Made by a program: the position numbers and the translations under genes. Below are positions 54,270 to 64,000 of a stretch of 64,000 bases of DNA, one piece after another (the stretch's first letter is position 1; each line of letters starts with the position of its first letter). Source of the stretch: Dermanyssus gallinae (Eukaryota; Arthropoda; Arachnida; Mesostigmata; Dermanyssidae); NCBI GenBank assembly GCA_003439945.1, contig QVRM01002448.1:62001-126000 (forward strand). The letters run 5' to 3'. Under the pieces are notes generated by a model. The model had not been told where the DNA came from. It saw only the letters and a program-made list of their open reading frames with translations, and did not search any database.

Positions 54270-57200
54270 CAGAGAATATCCGCAAGAGATGACGTCAACT
54301 AGACTAACTTCCGGGGCATTCCGATGGATCCCTTGCGCCTCGGGACGTAAAAAAGCTATGAATTACTCCCTTTGTTACGAATTTAGTTTTATGACTTCAG
54401 GCGTTTATGGATAGCGTTGCGTACCACATTGCTAATAAATATATTACTGCTGTGATTATTACCGCGAATTGCTGTAGATACTTTAAGATTATCACCATAC
54501 ATCTAATATCATTCGGTTATTGTAAGTCTTAGTCCGACAGCTTCTATGTTTCCCAGTAGTACTCCAGATTGACAGGAAAGAGCCCGATTCTGAGCAAAAA
54601 GCCAGTAAGCACAATTTCAGCAGCCGCGTAGCTGCTGTTAATCACCTTTTGGTGAAACTACGTTGTTGTGAGTTGAGTAGACCTTACTTTTTCTAGAAGG
54701 CAGTTAGTCTATACTAAGACGGTTTCTTCGTTTCCCGACAAAGAGTAACGGAACCTTGAGAAAGTGGGAGTATTTTTCAAAAGAGCTCCCATGGCCCTTT
54801 AAACGGGGGTAAACACTGACTACCGATAATATAGGGGAAAGGACAACACCGTTTGGAAACATCCCGTGAATACCGTTGGTTGTGGCTCGGTCAGCACGTC
54901 AGCCAGCTACGCAACAATAGTCGGAGGTAACCCATCGGGAGTGAAGTTGCACTTACCCTTGTCGTCACATAGTTCCCTATAGAAAAAAACTCAAGGGTAA
55001 AACGAACTATTATTTGAAACTGTTTTGGATGTCGTCCATGTCTATCTACCGCCGTTAGCTGACGAGAGTATCAGTCGACCGAACGGAAGTTCGTCCACGA
55101 CTATTGAGAAATCGTGCACTTGTTGCTCGCGTTGAAGCGCGTTGATTGCACGCAGTGCACGAACGAACTTAATTTGAATAGCAGAATGTGTGACAATGTC
55201 GGACCCTGGCCAGACTGCGGAATCCTGTTGAGTTAGTTGTTTGTTTAGTACACAAACAATAAGCAGTCCATTCAATGCTCAGGTGTTCAATGGTGGCAGT
55301 TTTTACATTATTGCAGGGTACTGGTAGTAACACGTATTGTGTATTACAATCGTGGGTTCCGCTTGGCATCATTGTCACATCATTATCACTTTGAACGAGA
55401 AACCCGCTGCTGCAAACGGTTTTGGTCTTAGATGACACAAGCAGCGTTAGAATACTTACGTGGTCAGGGGCACTACGTGTCTAAAGGGTAAGAGCGTCCA
55501 TTATATTAGGCAGTTGTAGAAGCTGTTTGCGTTCATTTCATTTATTGTACAGGTTGTTTGGTATGAGTACATATATGCACCTAAGAGCACATAAAAATAA
55601 AATTAGTACAATATTAAAATACACATTTTGGAGCGTCAGCGATATAGCTTTGTAGGAGATGTTGTACTCATCTAGACGGTATAAAGAGCACGGCGTGCCA
55701 CATCGACTGCAGATACAGTTATCCGTCCGTTCGTGATAGATATCTGTAGTCATTGACGGTAGCCCGTGGAATCTAAGGTCTACGTCGATCAGCTTAGTTC
55801 GAAAATTTACCTTGAATTGTTCAAGAGCTAAGGCTTGAACGGCAAGCTTGAACCGCTTAACCAGGTTTCTACTAGGTGCGTGGCTAGGTCGCGGGTTCGA
55901 GCCTCACCGTTGCACATTTGTATTAATGTTTGTTGTACAAGTTTTAACCCTAGCAAATCCAGAGCTCGAATCTGCAACCATTGGCCTTGTACTGGCACAG
56001 AGCTTGCCACGGCAGCGTTCTGTCCTCGAACGGTGCGTTAGCCGGCTCAACCACCACCGCCACAAACTGAAGATGCTGTGAAGATACCAGGGAGTTAATA
56101 CGATATTTAACGTTATAAGAACATTAGCAAGTTTACAAAATACAAGCGCGTTTGACAATTAATCAACAGAACGCAAATTGTTGTTATCTGGACATCACGC
56201 GGCCAACGCGGAGTTAGTCTAATTGTCTAGCCTATGCTGGCAGCGCATATTCTGCCTTCCTGGAACTTTTAGATAGTTGAAGCCGGTCAGAGGCTTTTAG
56301 GCTTAAAATAAACGCGGATAATTCAACTACACTTGGTCTCTTTGAGTTCCGGCATTTTAGAGAACCTCGCATATTCGGAAGTCGCGCAATATAGGGGTGT
56401 CTACTTTAGAATATCAAACATCTATAGAAGGAAAACTGGGAAGTTAACTTGTCGTTGGCAGAGGTCGTTGAGGGACGGAAGAGCTTATTTGATCGATTTA
56501 CTCCTGCATTGCCTAAAATCCAATGTCTGAATAGAGAAATTAACCTTACGCTGGCAACTCAGCCTTAGAAGGGGTCAGTTTGAGCCCAACGCTACATATC
56601 CAAAGCAGTTTTTACTGTGCATTTGCTATAATTTAAGATTGAAACATGCAATAACGAGAATTGACGAAAAACGGCGTTTTAGGAACACGTTTTTAAAGCA
56701 TTTAGTCAAGTCAACTATCACAGTCAGCGGATATCTCTGAATCTAGTTAACGTCTCTGTGCCGATAACATATGGTGAAGGTCGATGGACTGATGGCATGC
56801 GTATACAAGCAAAGACACATTATAATGCGTAGTAGGATGTCGTTTTCTTCTCGGGATTTAAGATGTCCGTATACCACATAATCCGTCTAAGTGACAACAT
56901 ACAGCAAAAACGCCTTACTACCATCCTAACATACTACACGTTGAGTGTTTAGCACAGTATGGTGTCATATACACAGTCGTTGTGTCGTAGTTGTAGTAGT
57001 AGTAGTAGCCCGACGAACAACATAAACGAATTATGGATGATCTTTTTGTAGCCGGTTTGTACAGAGCAAGTCAGTCGGGATGCAAAGGGTCACCTTGCCA
57101 GCGATACAAAACATGCCGTAATCGCTTAACTTAATTTGACGGCTATTCGGCAGGAGGATATGAGGAAGACGACATGAGCCAGAGATCCAAGCCGGAAGCA

Positions 57201-58400
57201 GGCGGTGACCCCGGATGGCTGCGCAACAGGGACGCAGACGAGATGACGAGGATGACAATGACATCAGCCTTCCATTCGCCGGACAGCTATGTCGTCGATT
57301 CGATCCAATAATTAAATTTCAGTCTGACTAAACAGCCAGCCAAGTGAATTATTAGATGGTAAGGTCGCGTAGTGAGGGCTACCGAGAAAGAGATGATAAA
57401 GACATGGTTCGAAAAATAGGGTTAGGTCGGGGACAAAGGGAGGTGTGGCGGTAAAACAAGGAGAGGGGCAAGGATGAAGTGCGAGCGAAACAATAACTAA
57501 AAACATATTAGCAGACACTAATGACGCACGACGAACTTAGTGGCCGGTAGAACGAAGACATCTGATAGACCGAGACAGATCATCGTGGACGGGAGGCCGT
57601 GCAGAGATGCAGGTGTAAACTGAAAACCAATAAATACGTAGAGGTAGAGCCAAGGAGAAAGAGGCAAGATGATGCGCGATAAGCAACTGAGCAAAGTCGA
57701 TACGGTCCAATATCCGTTTCAGCACACACAGGGGCAGTTCGATAAGCGAAGATACTCTTTAAGAGTGGGCCGAAGACGGGCAAAGTGTCGACGAGGACTC
57801 GCGACACAACACACGGCAGAGAGCTCAAAAGCAACGGGAAATCGTCGGATGATGGAAGAGAACGGCCTGTCAACGAAAAGAGCGATGGCAGATGAAAACA
57901 AAGAAAAATACCGGTCAAGGGGTGGACAGGGATCAGAAGAACGGCCGGCAGAACGCTACAAGTGTGCAATAATGTGCCAACGAAGGGCCGGGGTGCGCTT
58001 GCGGGGACCGCGATCAAAGCGAACAAAACTGCTCGCCTAGAAAATCAGGCGTGGTGACCGGGCAGAGAAATATTAGAGATGACGAAATCGAGCAGAGGGA
58101 AGCATACGTTTAGGAAAAGTGCTGCTATAGCAGAAGACGAAGCCAGTGGCAGAAGGAAGTTAACACACTAAAAAATAGAAAACCTCTAATGGGTATAATG
58201 AATCAGATAGACGGAAACCTCCAATTCTCCAAATTAGACTTTCAATGCGTATACTGAATCAGATAAACGAAACGTAGGAAACACGTCTTTGGTATGTATA
58301 AAACCAGAGAAAACTATATTCATTCGAATGTTGAGGAATCACAGAGGCACTTTTAGAGGTAAAACGTATTTGAATGTATTAGTCTACTTAGAAAATACAA
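54270..58400. other. Anonymous sequence apart from one SINE head
   Basis: Only the SINE fragment at 55855-55930 was recognised. The region 57.0-58.0 kb has long overlapping open frames on both strands (for example 57669-58040 plus) without domains. Confidence 0.35.
55855..55930 (+). mobile_element. tRNA-derived SINE head, family B, copy 3 (fragment)
   Basis: Only the head remains: TCGCGGGTTCGAGCCTCACC and GTTGCACATTTGTATT. The sequence after it does not match the family tail. Confidence 0.5.
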
Positions 58401-58414
58401 CCACTACCATGATC

Positions 58415-58416
<2 letters not shown>

Positions 58417-58480
<64 letters not shown>

Positions 58481-58511
58481 CATATCATATCATATATATA
58501 TATATATATAC

Positions 58512-58558
<47 letters not shown>
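58417..58558. repeat. Interrupted (TA)n microsatellite, about 140 bp
   Basis: TA runs broken by short CATATC-like units. Abuts the 504-bp fold-back element. Confidence 0.95.
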
Positions 58559-58559
<1 letters not shown>

Positions 58560-58561
<2 letters not shown>

Positions 58562-59063
58562 GGGTGTTGCAGAATTTGTTTATAATAGAAATAGAGAATT
58601 GTAGAGCTCGCTAAAAGCAAATATTTTTTCCAATGGAACATGGTGTCTGAGAAGTCTTGTTTCGGAGTGAGAGCGAAATTACTACAATTTGTGACACTAG
58701 TGTTTTTGCCCGACATAGGAGCATAAAATGTGCTGTTGCGAGACAACCAGTCCCCCTAGATAGAAACTAAACACACTGCCATGTTCCTGAGAAAATTCTG
58801 CTTCTTCCGAAGGGCATATAAAACCGGAATTTTCAGGAACACGAAAGTGTGTTTAGTTTTTGTCTAGGGGGATTGGTTGTCTCGCAACAGCACATTTTAT
58901 GCTCCTATGTCGGGCAAAAACACTAGTGTCACAAATTGTAGTAATTTCGCTCTCACTCCGAAGCAAGACTTCTCAGAGACCATGTTCTATTGGAAAAAAT
59001 ATTTGCTCTAACAAGCTCTACAATTTGTATATTCGATTATAAAAAAAATTCTGCAACACCCTG
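58560..59063. mobile_element. 504-bp fold-back element (MITE-like) with TA target sites
   Basis: Bounded by TA (58558-58559 and 59064-59065) inside (TA)n tracts. Ends are CAGGGTGTTGCAGAATTT and its inverse. The two arms of about 240 bp are inverted copies with few mismatches, leaving a loop of about 25 bases near 58800-58824. There is no coding capacity; ORFs in the arms are mirror shadows. TA target and CAGG-type ends point to the Tc1/mariner superfamily. Confidence 0.85.
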
Positions 59064-59119
59064 TATATATATTTATTTGTATACCGGAACGTATACACCC
59101 GATTCAATAAATGAAAACG

Positions 59120-59300
59120 TCACGCCTCCTCCATATTCAGCCGTACCCAGAGAAAAGAGGCGGCGTTACCCAACTGAACGTTCAGCGCTAGTCTCTGGTG
59201 TGGGTATCTGACAGCTCTGGTACCTTCGGTCGCACAGTTGAGCGCCTTGCCGACTCGTTGAACAAGTTTGTAGCTCTTCGGGACAGGTCCCCCAATGAAT
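59120..59300 (-). mobile_element. LINE 3'-end fragment (NAASVLGT type)
   Basis: Minus strand: GGPVPKSYKLVQRVGKALNC, then RYPHQRLALNVQLGNAASF. This is the conserved C-terminus (ETFG...QRLSxxxQRGNAASVLGT) of the LINE class whose RT lies at 60613-61050. The R1 fragment lies between the two. Confidence 0.65.
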
Positions 59301-59746
59301 AAAATATCGTGGATATGTGTAATACTGGAATATTTTCTGCACTTATTTATTGGCCTCCGCAAACGTAGACGCATGACCAACGTGTTCCCCTTTCGTACTG
59401 ATCAATAAATGGGCCAGTGAGTCAGTTACGCTTGCGTCCCATGCCGGCATGCGACCCATCTCAAAGGACGTAAAGGTCAGTCTCTCTCCATCACCCCTGC
59501 AGAAGCCAGGAGGCTCGAAGCGTAAAAGAGGCCATGGTGTGCCTGTAGCCCTAGATTGAGTGAATGCTAGGAAGAGCCTGTAACCAGATACCGGCGGAGA
59601 CCATTCGGACCCTGGCATTATCAACCGTAGTAGAAGGCTTGCTTGAGGAGATGCGCGAATGAAAAAAGTGTCAGAGGATACGAAGCTGTACAGAAAGGCC
59701 AGTTTCTTGGATAAAGCCGTCAAAGTAAGATTGTAAACCTTTTAAA

Positions 59747-60490
59747 ATGTGCCTTCCAGCAATTGTGCGGCCTTTTCCTGGAAACCTGGCCTACGACGGC
59801 GTCCTGCGGCTGAGGCTCCCAGAAGGCGTGGAAACCGTCGCGTACGCCGACAACCTTGCCCTCCTCGTCACGGCTCGCCGAGAGACAACACTGAAAGAAA
59901 GTGCCAACGCAACGCTAGCCGGCATACAGACATGGGTGACCGTTCATTATCTTCGGCTTGCCCCACAGAAGTCGCAAGCAGTTTATTTACGGGCCGAAAG
60001 GTTACACGTGGAGTCCTGGCTACCGTAATCCGATCAAAATAACTGCCAAGTATCTAGGCGTCATCTTGGTTACCGGTCTTACGTGTGCCGCGCATATCAA
60101 GTCGCCACGGTCAACGAGGTCGCTCGGAATCTGGCCAGGATACTCTCTCAGGAGGGGGCTATGGAGGGGCACCACCAGTTGTTAGTGTCTGTCGCGAAGT
60201 TCTTGGCAATGCACGCGGCGCCGGCGTGGGCCGACCTAGCCCTATGCAACGCTCGCAACAGTCGAGCTCTCTGTGCGGCGCAGCAGCATAGCCCTTTGGA
60301 TCTGACGGGCGTACCGCACGATGGACACAGAGACGGTTCTTGTCCTAGCTCGCTAGCTCCCCTGGGGTCTCCTTGCTCGAGAAAGAAGCGAGCGTAAGAC
60401 GGATGACGCGACGGACTTCACGCAAGTCCGGGCAGCAACAGTTAACGCGTGAGCTAACGAATGGGCCACGCTTGGTTTGGTTGCCAATAC
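59747..60490 (+). mobile_element. 5'-truncated R1/SART-type LINE fragment
   Basis: Plus-strand frames read GNLAYDGVLRLRLPEGVETV, AYADNLALLVTARRE, LRLAPQKSQAVYL, then AKYLGVILVTGLTCAAHIK, EVARNLARILSQEG, HAAPAWADLAL and ALCAAQQHS. This is the RT C-terminal half typical of R1-clade elements. The catalytic pair reads A-D-N instead of A-D-D, and at least two frameshifts follow. GC-rich compared with its surroundings. Confidence 0.82.
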
Positions 60491-60612
60491 CGATAGTGCA
60501 TTAGCCTTTCAAAACCTTTTATATCAAAAAAGGGAATCATATTATCAGGGCCGGCAATTTAGCCCTTGCGTTTCCCGGTTGTTAGGGACAGTCCGCTCAA
60601 CTAATCGGAATT

Positions 60613-61050
60613 TCAAACTCTGCGAATATGATCGATGGCTAGGTCACCCACAAGCACATTTACAGAACGCCGTAAGGAGTCGACTAAGTATTTAGCACAC
60701 AAGCTGAATAAGAGCGGATCCAAAGCGTGTCTTTGTTTAAGGTCGGACTGCGAAGATATAGGACCGTGAACCGCGTTCAGCAAGTAGTCTCTTCTGACGC
60801 TGTTAAATGCACTCTTACAATCTAGCTTAACCAGAACGGTCGGACCACTGCGCGAGTTTATGAAGGCGCAGGAGGTGCAAATCCCGATTTCGTTACTACC
60901 AGTAGTTGCAAAACCCATTTCATGAGGGTCAATTGCCGATATTATTGCAGCTTTGTTGGCAGCGTACCCTACATTCAAAGCCCCCGAACCTTCGGAGTGT
61001 AGTCGAACATGCGATCGGGTGAAGAGCATCGTCTTTCTTCTTGAGAGCAA
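60613..61050 (-). mobile_element. LINE reverse transcriptase fragment (VKLD-x-x-x-AFNS type)
   Basis: One minus-strand frame reads VLVKLDCKSAFNSVRRDYLL, then SQSDLKQRHALDPLLFSLCA, and VNVLVGDLAIDH. It matches RTs whose motif A is VKLDFKNAFNS-RRD and motif B is GVQQGDPLGPLLF. The YLDD-like catalytic motif is degraded. The 3' end of the same type of element occurs at 59120-59300. Confidence 0.65.
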
Positions 61051-61059
61051 ATGGCAGTG

Positions 61060-62960
61060 CTCATGATAGCATCTTCCGGCCTGTCAGAGACTCCTGAAGA
61101 AGGACGTCAAGGTAAAGCGCACCTCGGCATAGGAGATAATTTATGGCAGCATCGTTGGGGAAGAAGATGGCAAGCGAAACTCTGAGACGTCCTGTGGGTG
61201 TTCAACTCGATAAGATTCAAGGCTTTCGGACTGTGATACAAAGGTGGCCAATAAGTCTGGCAAGCGCTAGAGACGTCTTCTTTGGACAGCTTGGCTATGG
61301 TACATCCACAGATCTTACCTGCAGGGTCCCTCCTGGTATTTGTCCTTGTGTTTTCACGTACTATGTTCTAAATTCTTAAACTCTGCAAAAAATAGTGAGG
61401 GTTCATTATGATAATCCCTGTAAGAATACGCGCGTCGTTTCGGACCCGTGCAAGGCGCAGCATCACCGGCGTGAAAAACAGTGGGTGCCAGGCCTTTAAT
61501 AAGACTTTTGTGGCTTGCTTGCAACAGATGCATTGACCGCCTTGAACAACACCCGGACTAACCTTGTATGTTATCCTGAGTGTGTCCAACCAGTTCCTCC
61601 GATATGGCCAATGCACCAGTGATCGGGATGATTTTGGCGCTCCCGACGCCGAAATGTCTGACATATGCTTAGGAAGTCCTCTTCTTGTATTGCTGTTGCT
61701 GCATATAAAGCAGGCTATCCTATTAGAATCCTCTTCAAAGTCACCCAAAATGCTTAGTGGCATTGCTAGTTGCTTGTAGAGTTATGGTCCTCCATTATAA
61801 GGATAAGCTCTTTAGCTCATCGACAATGACCTATGGCTTGAGTAAAGCTCTAAAAATTACTTTTCGGGCCGACCCCCAGCTAAGATTTAACGTCCACGGG
61901 GCTGCTTTACGCATTGCTTCACAGACGGATCCCCATAAATACAAATGTGCAACGGTAGGGCTCGAACCCGTGCACAGGGGTGTCGCAGGTGCGTCTGTCG
62001 GCAAAATGACTTGCTCTCTAGCAGTATTGGGCTATCTAGTTCAAGTATCACCGTATGAACCTTAAAACCTAGGAACACTGACGTTTGGCGGTAACTGGCG
62101 GTCAAACGTTAGAGTCAATTTAATCAGCGGTCACTTACCTGCCTATGATAGTCGATAAGAACAACTTCACAAAGAACTGTCAGTTGCAACAGATTTTTGG
62201 CGGCTTCCATGCTGCTGAACTACACTCCTAAATGAAACATCGTATAGGAAAGCTTCGAGCCTTCCGTGAAGTCACTGAGAGCTGAACGTTCGGGCTAGCA
62301 GATAATAGCCCTGAATGTATTGAGAGGATCGAAATCGAGATCTCAAAATGTTGAACTTCATGCCTATTGTTTAAGAGACATTAGGTCCTATAAGTGTCGA
62401 CACCGCGAAGTTCTTGAAGTGTACAGCAAAACATACAGAGAATATTACTGATGTTTCTAAGACAGATTATGTCATTGGCTGTTTGTAGAGGGCACGTTTC
62501 TTCTATTATGGTTGTCACCAATTTACCTGATAACAATAAAAACAATAATTCAACGCAGCTGTAAGAATTAAAAACTTATAATGTTACTTATATGGTCGTG
62601 TATGAACGTATTTATTACATTATTTGCAGATTTGTATGTATTGCAGTTTTGTCACTGCATGGAACCCACGTTGAAAACAGTGTTTTTCTAAAGATAGACA
62701 GCGATAGCATATGTTACGCCCTCTTGTCGATCTCCTATAAGCTTGTGCGTGCGCTAGACACAAATTACCGAAAAAAAACCCATTTCCTGATAGCTATTCA
62801 TTGCAATAGGCGGGAAAAATATGGTTTGGCTAGTTCAGATAACGTATCGATTTTGTGCTTCAGCTTATTCCGTTACCCATTCTAAGTTCCATTGAGCTAT
62901 GATGTGTTTGGCCATCGTACATGAGGGCGTACCGATAATTACCAAGCCTCTCAGTTTGAA
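61060..62960. other. Anonymous sequence apart from SINE copy at 61858
   Basis: May include decayed upstream parts of the minus-strand LINE at 60613-61050, but no motif could be read. Confidence 0.35.
61858..62010 (-). mobile_element. tRNA-derived SINE, family B, copy 4
   Basis: Tail TTTTCGGGCCGACC and AGATTTAACGTCCACGG, then GTGCAACGGTAGGGCTCGAA and CCCGTGCAC on the plus strand. The A-box end is lost after about 62005. Confidence 0.7.
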
Positions 62961-62970
62961 TGTGGATAGT

Positions 62971-63990
62971 CTACCAGCGCTCCTGAGAGCGTTTACTTGT
63001 TGAAACTTGATCACTAGTCTTCTTGGAGGTTTTCAGCCTGGGAGGAGTTGCCCACCTTTTGCCAGCCTTCCCTCGGCGCGAGGGTACCACGGCAAAATTG
63101 TCGCCGGCCCCGATCCGCCGGCAGTTCAGCGGGTCTTGATGCTCCTGGTAGGGCGTCAGACCTGGGCTGCGCCGTAACACCTGTTTTCGACTCTCTCCAG
63201 GTGGGACAGGCTCAATCCCGTTATGCGATACTTGTAGCCATGTGCGGCATGACAAGCAGGCCATGGCGTCGGCCCTGTGACCCGAGACCTCGCACACGAT
63301 ACAGTGTGTCGTCTCGGCCTTACACGCAACCGCCGCAGGGTCTGGCAATCCGCAGGCGGCTGCCTTGAGTACCGTGTAGATTGCCTTGTGGCCAGGTCTC
63401 TAGCAGTTGAAACACGTGGGTAACCTCGTCCAGACCTCGGACCTGCACCTGCTGCCCGCGATCAGGACGACCGCTGAACCTGAAGCCACCGGGCTGAAAG
63501 CGGCCGTCACATTCGGCAACATGTACCAGCGCGTCGTGGTGCGGCCCTGGCGTGAGTCACTCGCCATTACAGGAGCCGCCTCGGTGGCCGCCAGTAGGCC
63601 GGGTATCTGCCTTTATCCTTCTAGCACTGGCCAAGGGACTAATGCTCTATAAGGCCACTTTTCGGAAGCCGTAACCCATTCGGTTGTCAGCCTAATTGCC
63701 AGTTGCCTTGCTGATATTGTCGGCCAACAAGCAACGGCTATGTAATCGCTGATCGTCTTTTGCCTGCCGAAAGGCTTGGCGCACGAGTAATCCATCTCTT
63801 TCGGAGATTCTACGCCGTCAATCCGCCCGCGACGGGAACGTTGAGGTCGCTCCTTACATCTTCGCTGGTGAGCACCGAAAGATCACGGGGCGGTCTCGCA
63901 TGGCCGGACGGCGGCTGTACGGGCATTTCTTGTTGTCCGGCCTGCTGGATACACTGGCTCCCCGAGTCACCCAGTAGGTTACCCTGCTGC
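62971..63990 (-). mobile_element. Retrotransposon gag-like fragment with CCHC-type knuckles
   Basis: GC-rich minus-strand sequence. One frame (63348-62971) reads DPAAVACKAETTHC, CIVCEVSGHRADAMAC, then CLSCRTWLQ. Just upstream a broken frame shows CFNC-RPGHKA. These resemble the two or three zinc knuckles of ORF1 of R1-type LINEs. Stops and frameshifts are present; upstream sequence leaves the window. Confidence 0.55.
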
Positions 63991-64000
63991 CTGCAGAAGT

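Noticed and set aside
57580..58040. Overlapping open frames on both strands (148 and 123 codons)
   Set aside because: No domain, no splice evidence and both strands open; purine-rich composition explains it.
58417..58558. Regular repeat spacing that could suggest a CRISPR-like array
   Set aside because: It is a TA microsatellite without distinct spacers, in a eukaryotic sequence.

Overview
This window is nuclear DNA from an invertebrate animal, most likely an arthropod and possibly a chelicerate such as a mite or tick (inference; no marker gene fixes the taxon). The grounds are spliced protein genes with GT-AG introns, mariner and Tc1 DNA transposons, several clades of broken non-LTR retrotransposons including an R1-type fragment, tRNA-derived SINEs, and a very high density of (TA)n microsatellites. 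Nothing suggests a bacterial, organellar or viral genome.

Two host genes can be rebuilt from open frames, splice signals and intron phase. The main one is a nine-exon gene on the minus strand, from the start codon at 49629 to the stop at 33439. It encodes a predicted 1,177-residue protein with three extended Tudor domains and a roughly 600-residue acidic, tyrosine-rich, probably disordered segment between the second and third. All eight introns have GT-AG ends and matching phase, and the joins complete the Tudor folds, so the model is strong although no transcript was available. Proteins of this architecture usually act in germline granules of the piRNA pathway. The second gene, on the plus strand (26028-27034), has two exons and encodes a 201-residue secreted protein of unrecognised family, with a TATA box, an initiator-like site and a polyadenylation signal.

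Layout: 1-10 kb is mostly dead transposons (minus-strand mariner, plus-strand LINE, Tc1-like pieces) in anonymous sequence. From 5.2 to 19.3 kb, GC-richer islands full of triplet repeats alternate with AT-rich spacers, with no gene I can defend beyond one candidate exon. From 19.9 to 25.3 kb lie SINEs, a LINE fragment and mariner copy 1. The secreted-protein gene follows at 26-27 kb, then LINE 3' ends and mariner copy 2 (27-32.4 kb). From 33.4 to 49.9 kb is the Tudor gene, whose 4.3 kb eighth intron holds a structurally intact Tc1 element, a SINE, a dead mariner and a LINE end. From 50 to 64 kb are a triplet-repeat region upstream of the Tudor gene, a broken LINE, a 504 bp fold-back element, a 5'-truncated R1-type LINE, part of another LINE and a gag-like fragment.

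The most notable items are the multi-Tudor gene, the intact Tc1 with about 200 bp terminal repeats inside it, two mariner copies that share the same loss of a catalytic aspartate yet sit at different TA sites, a long near-perfect hairpin in a Tudor intron, the fold-back element, two SINE families and the uncharacterised secreted protein.
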